The notes under the pieces were generated by a model that saw only the letters and a list, made by a program, of their open reading frames with translations, did not search any database and was not told where the DNA came from. This document shows positions 16,421 to 24,589 of a stretch of 52,182 bases of DNA, one piece after another. Within the stretch, counting starts at the first letter, position 1. Every line of letters begins with the position of its first letter. The translations under genes were made by a program, and so were the position numbers. The stretch lies in contig DBXO01000013.1 in the NCBI GenBank assembly GCA_002309635.1, forward strand, positions 1,167 to 53,348, in the 5' to 3' direction. This DNA comes from Ruminococcus flavefaciens (GTDB lineage Bacteria > Bacillota > Clostridia > Oscillospirales > Ruminococcaceae).

Positions 16421-17485
16421 TATGAGAGCGATATCAAAAGCTACCGTGATCTTACGCTTGCGTGGTACAAGGTATGCTGGCCGTGGATGGCGCTTTACAG
16501 TGCAATACTTCCGTGTACGGCACTGGTCATGCTGCCCGTCGGAACGCTGTTTGTTATCAATGGCACATCAACGCTCGCTGATCTGGTACTGGTATTCTGC
16601 CTGTCACTGTCTATCGGTGTACCTCTGCTGAAAGCTCTCAGCTTTGCAGGAAAATTTCCACAGCTGGGCTACAAGATAGACGAAATTGAAAAGGCTATGG
16701 ACAATGAGCCTTTGAAAACTAATGATAATTCGTTTATCGGTAATTCACATATCGTAAGATTTGAAGATGTACGCTTTGCTTACAAGGAAAAAGAAGTCCT
16801 GCACGGCGTATCCCTTGAACTCAGTGAGGGAACGCTCACAGCTCTTGTGGGAGAATCGGGCGGCGGCAAATCTACTATCGCAAGTCTGCTGACACGCTTC
16901 TGGGATGTTAAAAGCGGTGAAATACTTCTGCGTGGTACGGATATACGAAAGATACCTCTTGCAACGCTTATGGATAATATCAGTATGGTGTTCCAGAGGG
17001 TGTACCTGTTTCAGGATACGGTCTACAACAATATCGCTCTCGGCAGACCTGATGCAAGACGTGAAGAAGTAATTGAAGCGGCAAAAAAGGCTCGTTGCTA
17101 TGACTTTATTATGGAGCTGCCGGACAGCTTTGATACGGTTATAGGTGAGGGCGGCGCAAGCCTTTCGGGAGGTCAGGCACAGCGCATTTCTATCGCAAGA
17201 TGCATACTGAAAGATTCGCCAATTGTCATTCTTGACGAAGCCACCGCAAGCGTTGACGCTGACAATGAAAGCTACATACAGCAGGCAATATCCGAGCTTT
17301 GCAAGGGAAAGACACTGCTCGTTATCGCACACAGGCTCAACACTATCGCTCATGCGGATAACATTATGGTCATCAAGGACGGACAGATTGCTGAGTCCGG
17401 CGACCATAAGAAACTTATGGATATTGGCGGTATCTATCATAACATGGTCACAAAACGTGCAGTCAGTACAGGTTGGAAGAATTAA
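16411..17485 (+). pseudogene. 5'-truncated ABC exporter (half-transporter, ATPase intact)
   Basis: The open frame picks up at RYESDIKSYRDLTLAWYK, inside the transmembrane domain of a type-IV exporter, and runs to a natural C-terminus. The nucleotide-binding domain is complete: Walker A GESGGGKST, signature LSGGQAQR, Walker B IVILDEATASVD and H-loop IAHRLNT. Such exporters are about 580 aa; only the last ~355 residues remain, so the first ~225 are lost. An internal ATG at 16487 has no ribosome site. The sequence recalls paired YbtP/YbtQ-like exporters of metallophore loci (from memory). Confidence 0.75.
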
Positions 17486-17500
17486 AAAGGAGTTATACTA

Positions 17501-17617
17501 ATCAATAAGCTCCTGTTCAAACCCGAAGGAACTATCATCTGCACTGTTATATTTCCTTTTGCTTTTTTATCATGGCAAAGATCAGTGGGGAAGCCATATA
17601 TTATTTTTACAAGCTAA
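17501..17617 (+). pseudogene. Short membrane-protein remnant with a lost start codon
   Basis: AAGGAG is followed 8 bases later by ATC instead of ATG, then NKLLFKPEGTIICTVIFPFA and 18 more residues to a stop (38 codons from the ATC). It looks like the N-terminal end of a membrane protein gene downstream of the exporter that has both lost its start and been truncated. The family is not recognised. Confidence 0.4.
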
Positions 17618-17797
17618 TTGATATCGGTGACCTTTTCTGCTATAATACCATAGGAGTTTTCCTTTGTACATATCCGCCATCTGATGCTTTTTGAACTGTA
17701 ACATGGGTGTAATCCCAATAATATGAATGTAGAAAACCGGCGACATATGCAGCAGACTTTTAAGAGTAACGATACTCCTGCCCACTCAGATCATAAT

Positions 17798-18289
17798 TCA
17801 GAAGAAGTTGCGGTGCCCTTGTATCTTTTCAAGTTCATTAAAGAACTTTTTTAATGAATCGAGTATATCATATATAAATACAGTGTCCATTTCCATATCA
17901 AAAATGATACCGCTTTTATACCCGTTTTCTTTAGCCTTAAAACAGCCTTTTACATAAAAATGCCCCATTTTGTCAAATCTGAATGTCATGCTGGTTCTCT
18001 CCGGCGGAGCATTATTTGCAAGAATTGCAACAGGTTCGCTGCCGGACAGACACTCATAAGAATTATCCAGTTCAACATAAAACGAGTACAGATTTCCCGT
18101 GGTTAAATCACATTCAAAACGGCTTTCTATTCCATTGCATTTATAGGATACTTCAAAATCTCCAGCGATACCGCCACGTTTGATCGAATAGCTGTCCTGA
18201 TGCGGCTTGAATTTAGTGAACGATAAGGTAAAATGTTCTTCTTCCATACCGATATCGATCAGTTTATATGGTAATTCAAATTCATTCAT
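17798..18289 (-). CDS. WapI-type immunity-like protein (tentative)
   Basis: 163 aa from ATG 18289 (AGGGGTG 6 bases upstream). It is acidic, soluble and mostly beta-strand. The pattern is GDFEVSYKCNGIESRFECDL, then LYSFYVELDNSYECLSGSEP, then a region ending YDILDSLKKFFNELEKI. It resembles WapI-like immunity proteins (central L-x-G-x-A/E-x segment and a C-terminal Dxxx-L-x-x-L-x-x-F helix). I see no toxin gene beside it, so it would be an orphan immunity gene. The call rests on overall pattern, not on a diagnostic motif. Confidence 0.5.
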   Translation of the reverse strand: MNEFELPYKLIDIGMEEEHFTLSFTKFKPHQDSYSIKRGGIAGDFEVSYKCNGIESRFECDLTTGNLYSFYVELDNSYECLSGSEPVAILANNAPPERTSMTFRFDKMGHFYVKGCFKAKENGYKSGIIFDMEMDTVFIYDILDSLKKFFNELEKIQGHRNFF

Positions 18290-18418
18290 ATTATCACCCC
18301 TGAATGCTATTGGCTTCTTTATATAAAACTGCATTGTCATTTAGTTGCGTAAAATCTTTCCTGCGGGATCACTATACCTGTGAACCTGTTCCATAAGCAG
18401 CGATTTCGTCAGAATCAC

Positions 18419-18465
18419 GATTATCGCCTGTAAATTGTATTATACACAATTTATAGGTGATAATC
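18419..18465. promoter_or_regulatory. 20-bp inverted repeat covering a promoter (operator candidate)
   Basis: GATTATCGCCTGTAAATTGT and ACAATTTATAGGTGATAATC are inverted copies with two mismatches, separated by 7 bases. On the minus strand TTGATT (18462-18467), 17 bases and TATAAT (18439-18444) form the promoter for the immunity-like gene, with the -10 box at the centre of the repeat. A repressor binding here would block transcription. The rest of the gap 18290-18688 holds only the esterase promoter. Confidence 0.6.
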
Positions 18466-18604
18466 AAGAGCTTTGGAATAAAAACGTCAATTATCACTTT
18501 AACAATCATACTTCAGCCTTCGGTTTTACTTCCATAAACGTTCCTTTCTTTGCCGTCAAAAGGATAATCCAATTATTTTCCACCTAAACCGTAAGAAAAT
18601 GGGT

Positions 18605-18632
18605 TTAACATTTTGTGCATATGCTATATGAT
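18605..18632 (+). promoter_or_regulatory. Candidate promoter of the esterase gene
   Basis: TTAACA, 16 bases, TATGAT, 57 bases before the ATG. It is weaker than the other promoters in the window. Confidence 0.4.
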
Positions 18633-18688
18633 AAATACAGAAGCTTTTCTTGTAAATACAAACCGTGACATTAAAGGAGGAAACGACT

Positions 18689-20347
18689 ATGAACAAGATC
18701 AGAACAGTTAAGGCTGTGCTTGCAGGCATGCTGGCGGGAACAACGATATTCTCAGCGTCATTGCCCGCAGGCATATCCACAAAGAAGCTGAACGCAAATG
18801 CAGCAGATACGTATATCTTCCACGACACATTCGAGAACGGTAACGACGACTGGGAGGGCAGAGGCGGCGCTTCAGTCAATACAGGCGGTACAGCATACGC
18901 AGGAAACGGAGCGCTTACGGTATCTGACAGAGGAAGCGCATGGCACGGCGCTATGAAGTCACTGGATACCGCTGTATTCAAAGCAGGCGAGGAATACAGC
19001 TTCACCGCAGCAGCTGCGGGTTCGGGCAATATGATGCTCTCTCTCCAGTATAAGGACGCTTCGGACAAAACAGTATACGACCATATCGCAAACGGACAGT
19101 CATCGGGAGATTACGTGCTGCTCTCAAATACCGGCTATATCCTCCCCGAGGGCTCGGATTATGTCCTTTACTTTGAAACAGAAACAGGCACGGACAGCTT
19201 CACCATTGATGAGGTGACAGCTGCAAAGGCAGGCGCTCAGACAGGCGGAAGCAGCTCAGTGAATACCATACGCGGAGATATGAACGGCGACGGAACAGTG
19301 GATGTATTCGACCTTGTTGCGGCACGAAAGGCCCTGCTTACTTCTTCAGCGACCGATATTTATACTGCGGACGTTGACGGGGACGGCAGCTTCGCAGTAA
19401 ACGACCTTGTCATACTCTCAAAATTCATTCTTGCGCAGATAAACGAGTTCCCGAAGCCGGCAGTTACTACGACTACGACAACTGCCACTGCTCCTGTGAC
19501 TACTACCGTAACAACTGCCGACGCAAGCAAGTATATGGCAAGCATACGTGACAAGATAACGGTAAATGTACCCTCCAACGTTCTCAAGGGAGCTGAGGGC
19601 AAGCTTGAGCATATAACCTATTTCTCAAAGAAAGCAAACCGCGAAAAGGGCGCAAACGTATGGCTCCCTCCCGGATATGACAGCAGCAAGAAGTACCCCG
19701 TATTCTATGTAAACCACGGCTACGGCGGCGATGAGTCCGCTATGGTGAACGGTATGGGTGTGCGTGAGATAGCTACCAACCTTATCAAGAGCGGCGAAGC
19801 AGAGCCGATGATAATCGTATTCACCAACCAGTATACAGACCCCAACCATGCCGCACAGACAGGAAACGGTCAGGCAGACGTCCCCGGCTATGATAATTTC
19901 GTGGAGGATATGCCCGACAGCCTTATGCCTTATATCGAGTCCCACTACCCTGTCAAGACAGGACGTGAGAATACGGCTGTTGCAGGCTTCTCCATGGGAG
20001 GACGAGAGTCCCTCTATATCGGCATGAAGTGCTGCGACAAGGTGGGATATATCGGCGGCGGCGCACCTGCTCCGGGTATCTTCCCCACAAAGGACCAGTT
20101 CATGACACACCCGGGAGTTATGAGCAAGGACGATATGCGTATCGATCCTCCCTATTCGCCGTATATACTTATGATAGCAGGCGGAACTGCTGACAATATG
20201 GTAAACGACTTCCCCAAGCAGTACAGCGATCTGTTCACACAGCACGGCACAGAGAATATCTATATCTCCGTCCCCGGCGGCGGTCACGACAGCAGTACGG
20301 TAATACCGCTCATGTATAACTTTATCAGATTCATCTTCAAGGCATAA
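18689..20347 (+). CDS. Secreted dockerin-containing CE1 carbohydrate esterase with CBM
   Basis: 552 aa; ATG 18689 with AAAGGAGG upstream. The order is a signal peptide (about 1-40, ending NANA-AD), a CBM22/CBM4-like beta-sandwich (about 42-180, starting YIFHDTFENGNDDWEG), a type I dockerin (about 190-255) with two Ca-binding repeats, DMNGDGTVDVFDLVAARKAL and DVDGDGSFAVNDLVILSKFI, a Thr-rich linker (about 258-278) and a CE1/esterase D domain. The esterase has nucleophile Ser435 in GFSMGG and His533 in GGGHDSS. Probable activity is release of feruloyl or acetyl groups from xylan, docked onto a scaffoldin outside the cell. The dockerin is internal rather than terminal. Confidence 0.93.
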   Translation: MNKIRTVKAVLAGMLAGTTIFSASLPAGISTKKLNANAADTYIFHDTFENGNDDWEGRGGASVNTGGTAYAGNGALTVSDRGSAWHGAMKSLDTAVFKAGEEYSFTAAAAGSGNMMLSLQYKDASDKTVYDHIANGQSSGDYVLLSNTGYILPEGSDYVLYFETETGTDSFTIDEVTAAKAGAQTGGSSSVNTIRGDMNGDGTVDVFDLVAARKALLTSSATDIYTADVDGDGSFAVNDLVILSKFILAQINEFPKPAVTTTTTTATAPVTTTVTTADASKYMASIRDKITVNVPSNVLKGAEGKLEHITYFSKKANREKGANVWLPPGYDSSKKYPVFYVNHGYGGDESAMVNGMGVREIATNLIKSGEAEPMIIVFTNQYTDPNHAAQTGNGQADVPGYDNFVEDMPDSLMPYIESHYPVKTGRENTAVAGFSMGGRESLYIGMKCCDKVGYIGGGAPAPGIFPTKDQFMTHPGVMSKDDMRIDPPYSPYILMIAGGTADNMVNDFPKQYSDLFTQHGTENIYISVPGGGHDSSTVIPLMYNFIRFIFKA

Positions 20348-20354
20348 TAAAAAC

Positions 20355-20391
20355 AAGGTACTTTCCGTATCACAAATACGGAAAGTACCTT
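20355..20391. terminator. Bidirectional terminator between the esterase and mcrC
   Basis: AAGGTACTTTCCGTAT and ATACGGAAAGTACCTT form a perfect 16-bp stem with a 5-base loop; TTTTGC follows on the plus strand and GTTTTTA on the minus strand. Confidence 0.85.
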
Positions 20392-20396
20392 TTGCA

Positions 20397-21200
20397 TTAT
20401 GATATTTTACAGAACTGCGCACATGAAATATTCTTTCCGAAAAATGCAGTGCCCTCGTTTTTGTCAAAGATCATTCTGCATATATTGAGGGCAGTGCTGT
20501 ACTTCCTGGTGTTACGCACGTTTATGCACTTGCTGAACTCTGCGGAAATGTTATATGGCACCACGACCTCGTCAAGGAACGACAGCGCCTCCTTCAGCAG
20601 GTGTGAGCTTCGGGAATTTGCGGTCATCCTGTTGAACAGGGCAGCAGCCGCCTTTATTATTCGGTTTTCCGCACGATCGGGAGTAAAAACGTCATGCCGC
20701 ACATAGATACGCTCCCTGTGCACAAGATTCCGCCGTATATTCTCTGGAAAAAGGATAGTTCCATGGACAGCCGTCATATTCTCCTCACGGCTGGTATACG
20801 TGGAAAGTACGCCGCTTTTGATTATCTTCATGGTTTCCCCCGCAAAAACGGATATAAAGTACTCCATGGAATTCATATCCGGTTCGAGCTCAGACGGACG
20901 AAATGTATACCCGCACCGCCTGCAAAGCTCAGCGCACAGCTTCTTTCTCGCCTCAGTTTCGCCGCCCTCGTCATGAGGAAGTATCTCCACAAGGGTGCCG
21001 TCGGCAAGTGCGGCAAATCCGCAGTATGAGCCGGCTATGAACCACTTTGCGCCGTTTTTACGCCCGATAGTAACTGCCTTCCTGCCGTCGAGCTCGCAGT
21101 CCTCGGCAAACTCGGCGAGTATTTTTGTAAGCTCGCCCTTTTCCTTTGAAAGCTCTGCTATCCTTTCATTGGCCGATACGCAAATATATCTGCTGTACAT
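20397..21200 (-). CDS. mcrC: McrC-like protein lacking the C-terminal nuclease domain
   Basis: 267 aa, ATG 21200, 15 bases after mcrB. The N-terminal and central regions fit McrC (PF10117): GTLVEILPHD, YTSREENMTAVHGTI near residue 145, RIYVRHDVFTPDRAENRIIK, and the helix near RKYSTALNICRMIF. In full McrC proteins (about 350-430 aa) this is followed by a segment of the type MNxLFExYV and the PD-(D/E)xK nuclease. Here the frame ends within 20 residues (GKNISCAQFCKIS) and runs into the terminator. It is therefore either a disabled restriction system or a variant in which McrC only stimulates the McrB GTPase. Confidence 0.75.
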   Translation of the reverse strand: MYSRYICVSANERIAELSKEKGELTKILAEFAEDCELDGRKAVTIGRKNGAKWFIAGSYCGFAALADGTLVEILPHDEGGETEARKKLCAELCRRCGYTFRPSELEPDMNSMEYFISVFAGETMKIIKSGVLSTYTSREENMTAVHGTILFPENIRRNLVHRERIYVRHDVFTPDRAENRIIKAAAALFNRMTANSRSSHLLKEALSFLDEVVVPYNISAEFSKCINVRNTRKYSTALNICRMIFDKNEGTAFFGKNISCAQFCKIS

Positions 21201-21215
21201 TGTATTCTCCGATCA

Positions 21216-22976
21216 TCAGGATTTATCGCTGTAGATGTTTATGAACTGCTCCTTTTTCCAGTTCTTCGGATCACCGAGACGGTACAGCTTCTGGCCCGAA
21301 TCGAACTGCTTGATATACTTCGGAGTTATGCACTCGATAAAGGAATTCTTATCGTTGAGGATAAGCCTTATCCTTTCGTAGTCATCGAAGAAATACTCCT
21401 GAAGGAGCGGTATTATCTTTGTTGAGAAAACATCTCTCAGCTCGTCGATGGTTTTGATACAGCCCTTGCTGTTCATGAAATATGCATGACCTACAGCGTG
21501 CTCGCGGTCGTAGTAATACTCTATGCGCTCATTCAGCGCAGTCAGGAGCTGACACAGGTCAACACCGCCGCAGTCTCCGAGCAGGGAGGGTTCTGGCATC
21601 ATTTCAATGAAGTCGAATCTTCTTCTCAGCGCGGTGTCGAGCATAGCTATGGAACGGTCGGCAGTATTCATAGTTCCGAGGATATAAAGGTTTGCAGGCA
21701 CAAAGAACTCGGTCTGCGAATACGGCAGTATGACCGAGGTACCGCGCTTTGACTCCTCGATAAGTGTGATGAGTTCACCGAATATCCTTGATATATTTCC
21801 TCGGTTGATCTCATCGATGATAGCTACGAAGTTCATATGAGGGCTCTTTCCCGCCTTTTCGCACAGGGACTTGAAGATACCGTTGTACGGACGGTATACT
21901 ATCGTGGTATCGGAATGGGCTATGTTAGTATCGTTGCCGAATCTGTCAACTACGACAGGTCTGATACCCTCTACAAATTCCTCATAGCTCAGCGACTGGT
22001 GGAATGTGGTGAACCTTATCTGCCCGGAAGCGGCGTACTTGTCATACCTGGCCCGTATGGCAGAATACGGCTCTCCGCTGTCGATCTTTTCTCCTTCTAT
22101 CAGCTCAACGGCATACTTCACCACATTATAGGTCTTACCTGTTCCGGGAGGTCCGTAGAGTATCTGATTGAGCGGAGCTCCCGAGCTCTTGAAGTGATGC
22201 TCGGAAACAGGTGCAGCAGCCGCGGCGGCAGGCTCGTCATGGGTATTGATAAGCTTCCAGGACATGAGGTCAAATATCCTCATGTTCTTGAATTTAAAGA
22301 TCGAATCGCGGAAATCAATGATCTTGTGACAGTTGATGATATACTGCGTTATATCATCTGTTTCCTTGAGTTCGAGACCAAGCTCTTTGAAAACTATGGA
22401 ATCTGTGGTTCTTTCGCCAAGGATAGGGAAGGTATAGGGCTTAAGACAATGAAGTATCCTTGACACGGCAAATACAGGCATTCCCGTGCCCTTCAGCTGA
22501 GAATTAATCATCTTCTGAGCTGTTATAAGGAGCTTATTGTCCGTTTCAAGTCCCGAAAGGTTTATGCACATCTTGAAAAAGAACTGTATCGCTTCGGCTT
22601 TTTCGGCGATGAGCGACTCCCTGAACGAAAACGGAGCTGTCAGGAATTCCATTTCCTGTTTTCCGACCACATGGCTGAAAAGCATTTTCGAGCCCTTGCT
22701 CCATATCTTGTCAAGCGTCAGTTCAAGCTCGCGCTTGTCGTTGTGTAGCAGATGGCTTTTCTGAATACGCAGTTTCCACTCGCTTTTATCGTCCTTCCAT
22801 ATTCCCAGTGAGAGATAATACAGCAGATCAAGGTCATGGTAGTCGATAAGAGCGGTCTTTCTAAGCTTTGCATAGCATTCTATCGCTTCGCTTACAGAGC
22901 GATAGGTTCCGTCAAATTCATTAGGCTGGATCTCATTTTTACGTTTAAGCTCGTCAATAATAATCGTTCTATCCAT
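21216..22976 (-). CDS. mcrB: McrB-like GTPase/AAA+ restriction protein
   Basis: 586 aa from ATG 22976 (GGAAAGG upstream). A unique N-terminal domain (about 1-260) would recognise modified DNA. The AAA+ core has Walker A GPPGTGKT near residue 275, TTFHQSLSYEEFVEGIRP, Walker B IIDEINRGNISRIFGELI near 385, the McrB signature GTMNTADRSI and the arginine finger LRRRFDF. An Ala run (AAAAAAP) links the two parts. McrB normally forms a hexamer that moves DNA using GTP and cuts with McrC. The partner here is truncated. Confidence 0.88.
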   Translation of the reverse strand: MDRTIIIDELKRKNEIQPNEFDGTYRSVSEAIECYAKLRKTALIDYHDLDLLYYLSLGIWKDDKSEWKLRIQKSHLLHNDKRELELTLDKIWSKGSKMLFSHVVGKQEMEFLTAPFSFRESLIAEKAEAIQFFFKMCINLSGLETDNKLLITAQKMINSQLKGTGMPVFAVSRILHCLKPYTFPILGERTTDSIVFKELGLELKETDDITQYIINCHKIIDFRDSIFKFKNMRIFDLMSWKLINTHDEPAAAAAAPVSEHHFKSSGAPLNQILYGPPGTGKTYNVVKYAVELIEGEKIDSGEPYSAIRARYDKYAASGQIRFTTFHQSLSYEEFVEGIRPVVVDRFGNDTNIAHSDTTIVYRPYNGIFKSLCEKAGKSPHMNFVAIIDEINRGNISRIFGELITLIEESKRGTSVILPYSQTEFFVPANLYILGTMNTADRSIAMLDTALRRRFDFIEMMPEPSLLGDCGGVDLCQLLTALNERIEYYYDREHAVGHAYFMNSKGCIKTIDELRDVFSTKIIPLLQEYFFDDYERIRLILNDKNSFIECITPKYIKQFDSGQKLYRLGDPKNWKKEQFINIYSDKS

Positions 22977-23010
22977 TTTATGACAACCTTTCCAATAATA
23001 TCCTACCATA

Positions 23011-23039
23011 ATTATACCATACCCACAAACAAATTTCAA
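23011..23039 (-). promoter_or_regulatory. Promoter of mcrBC
   Basis: On the minus strand TTGAAA, 17 bases, TATAAT, about 35 bases before the mcrB ATG. Confidence 0.7.
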
Positions 23040-23175
23040 CAGCGTACAGAATTTTTACACATCATTCACAAATAAATGCGTTTTTTGTGGCGGGGTTAAT
23101 TGTTTTAGCGTAAAGCAGACGCTCCTGTCGCTTTTATATGGGATTTCCGCGTTTTTTTGCAGTTTCCCTCACGCC

Positions 23176-23204
23176 TTGATTAAAAGAGAGAAACAGTGTA
23201 TAAT
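23176..23204 (+). promoter_or_regulatory. Promoter of the DUF3795 gene
   Basis: TTGATT, 17 bases, TATAAT, 34 bases before ATG 23239. Confidence 0.7.
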
Positions 23205-23238
23205 TATATAAAAAAGACCGGAAAGTGAGGTGTACCGA

Positions 23239-23616
23239 ATGAAACGTGAACTTGGGATAGCAAAATGCGGTCTTGCCTGCTGTCTTTGCAGTGAGAATGA
23301 CCGCTGCAATGGTTGTGATTCGGGAGAATGTCCCGAAAATAATTGGTGTGAGAACCGCAAATGCTCTATGGAAAAAGGTCTCGGCAGCTGTGCAGACTGC
23401 GGAACAGACTGCAAAAAGGGTCTGCTTTCAAAGATCAAGCCTTATGGCTTTACACAGTTTGTAAAGCGCTATGGCAAAACAGCGCTTCTCGACTGCCTTG
23501 AACGCAACGAAAAGGCAGGCGTGATCTATCATTTCGAGGGCATAACAGGTGATTACGATGACTTCGATGACGTCGAAAAACTGATAAACTTCATAAAAAC
23601 AGGTCAAAGAGACTGA
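23239..23616 (+). CDS. DUF3795 Cys-rich small protein
   Basis: 125 aa; ATG 23239 with GTGAGG upstream, preferred over the in-frame GTG at 23230. The first 65 residues are packed with cysteines (CGLACCLCSENDRCNGC, then CPENNWCENRKCSMEKGLGSC and CADCGTDCKKG), a pattern typical of DUF3795 proteins. It probably binds zinc or another metal; no function is established for the family. The C-terminal half is a small helical segment (YGFTQFVKRYGKTALLDCL). Confidence 0.85.
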   Translation: MKRELGIAKCGLACCLCSENDRCNGCDSGECPENNWCENRKCSMEKGLGSCADCGTDCKKGLLSKIKPYGFTQFVKRYGKTALLDCLERNEKAGVIYHFEGITGDYDDFDDVEKLINFIKTGQRD

Positions 23617-23636
23617 TATATCAGCATAATAAAAAA

Positions 23637-23801
23637 ACGGATATCCACATAGATATTCCCGATGATGGACAGCTGCTGCGACCTATGGAGGTCTACGGCA
23701 CAGCCGATATCAAGCCTGAAGACACAATAGCCGTAAGGCCGGTGAACAGCAACGAGTATTACCGGTTCAGTAATACTGACCTCAAAAAAGACGACAGCTA
23801 A
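23637..23801 (+). pseudogene. C-terminal fragment of an unidentified protein
   Basis: 54 codons in frame with no start: TDIHIDIPDDGQLLRPMEVY, then GTADIKPEDTIAVRPVNSNE, then a short tail to the stop. The composition is clearly protein-like and differs from the flanking non-coding DNA. It resembles tails of helper proteins on conjugative elements, but I cannot assign it. Confidence 0.4.
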
Positions 23802-23804
23802 TCA

Positions 23805-23831
23805 ATATCCCCGCTCATTGAGCGGGGATAT
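23805..23831. terminator. Perfect hairpin between convergent genes
   Basis: ATATCCCCGCTC and GAGCGGGGATAT form a 12-bp stem with a 3-base loop. There is no good T-run, but the position between a plus-strand remnant and the end of a minus-strand gene fits a terminator. Confidence 0.5.
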
Positions 23832-23865
23832 GCTTTAATAAATATTGCTGATCGCATAAAAGGTG

Positions 23866-24468
23866 TTACTTTTCCGCGCTTCTTCGCAATTCCTGATAAA
23901 ACAGCCCGTGCTCGGTGCAGTACCATACCAGTCTGCCCGAACGGAAAAGGGGCATTGTGAACTGAAGCTCCCACTCGGGATACTGCTTGAACATCATCAC
24001 AGTGCTGTCCGCAACATAAGCCGCAAAGGAAATATAGTGCTCCTTTTTCATTTCATGCTCTGATGACACGAAAAGCTCTCCGCCGATGTCCTCTACCTTA
24101 AGCATATCATCTTTTTCAGCCTTTTCCGGCTCAAGTGCGGCAAGCCTGTTCCCGCAGCAGGTCACAGCAGCCTCCGAGGTAGCGGTAATAATGTTCCCGC
24201 ACTCCCTGCACACATAAAATCTAAGCTTTTTCATATTGCCTTTCTCACTTTCGTTTTTATTGACCTCTCCCGTCAGGAGAGTCTGTATATCTGTGCCGAA
24301 TATCTCCGCAAGGGCAGACATCAGCGATATGTCGGGACTGCCGTTGCCGCACTCCCACTTTGAAACAGCCTTGTCGCTGACGTTCAGTCTGTCCGCAAGC
24401 TGCTTCTGCGTCAGTCCCGAGTCAAGCCTCATTTTTCTTATCAGCATACCTGTTTTTATCTGATCCAT
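23866..24468 (-). CDS. XRE-family regulator with a rubredoxin-like zinc-ribbon domain
   Basis: 200 aa from ATG 24468 (GAGGTG 6 bases upstream; an in-frame GTG at 24477 is less likely). Residues about 5-60 are a helix-turn-helix of the Cro/CI type (SGLTQKQLADRLNVSDKAVS). A middle segment has YVCRECGNIITATSEAAVTCC, a desulfoferrodoxin-N/zinc-ribbon-like metal site. The C-terminal part (HYISFAAYVADSTVMMFKQY) resembles a desulfoferrodoxin-like beta domain but lacks obvious iron ligands in order. It may sense redox state or metal; that is inference from domain content. Confidence 0.8.
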   Translation of the reverse strand: MDQIKTGMLIRKMRLDSGLTQKQLADRLNVSDKAVSKWECGNGSPDISLMSALAEIFGTDIQTLLTGEVNKNESEKGNMKKLRFYVCRECGNIITATSEAAVTCCGNRLAALEPEKAEKDDMLKVEDIGGELFVSSEHEMKKEHYISFAAYVADSTVMMFKQYPEWELQFTMPLFRSGRLVWYCTEHGLFYQELRRSAEK

Positions 24469-24546
24469 TTCGTTCACCTCATATTCCTTGTCTGTACCCT
24501 TATTGTAACCCTGCCAAGCGAAAAAGTCAATCTACGCTCCGTAGAG

Positions 24547-24585
24547 AAAATCCCCCGCAGCTCGTTAAAGCCGCAGGGGACTGTT
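24547..24585 (-). terminator. Intrinsic terminator of the GNAT gene
   Basis: On the minus strand TCCCCTGCGGC and GCTGCGGGGGA pair around an 8-base loop, followed by TTTTC. Confidence 0.7.
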
Positions 24586-24589
24586 CGTT

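Noticed and set aside
16745..17440. 231-codon minus-strand frame over the exporter ATPase
   Set aside because: Antisense to Walker and signature motifs, with no start context.
17582..17785. 67-codon minus-strand ORF downstream of the immunity-like gene
   Set aside because: It ends within the exporter-side remnant on the other strand and lacks a ribosome site; I could not support it as a gene.
19625..20467. 280-codon open frame on the minus strand over the CE1 domain
   Set aside because: It is a shadow of the esterase reading frame; its Ile/Val/Cys/His-rich translation mirrors the GC-biased codon pattern of the sense gene.
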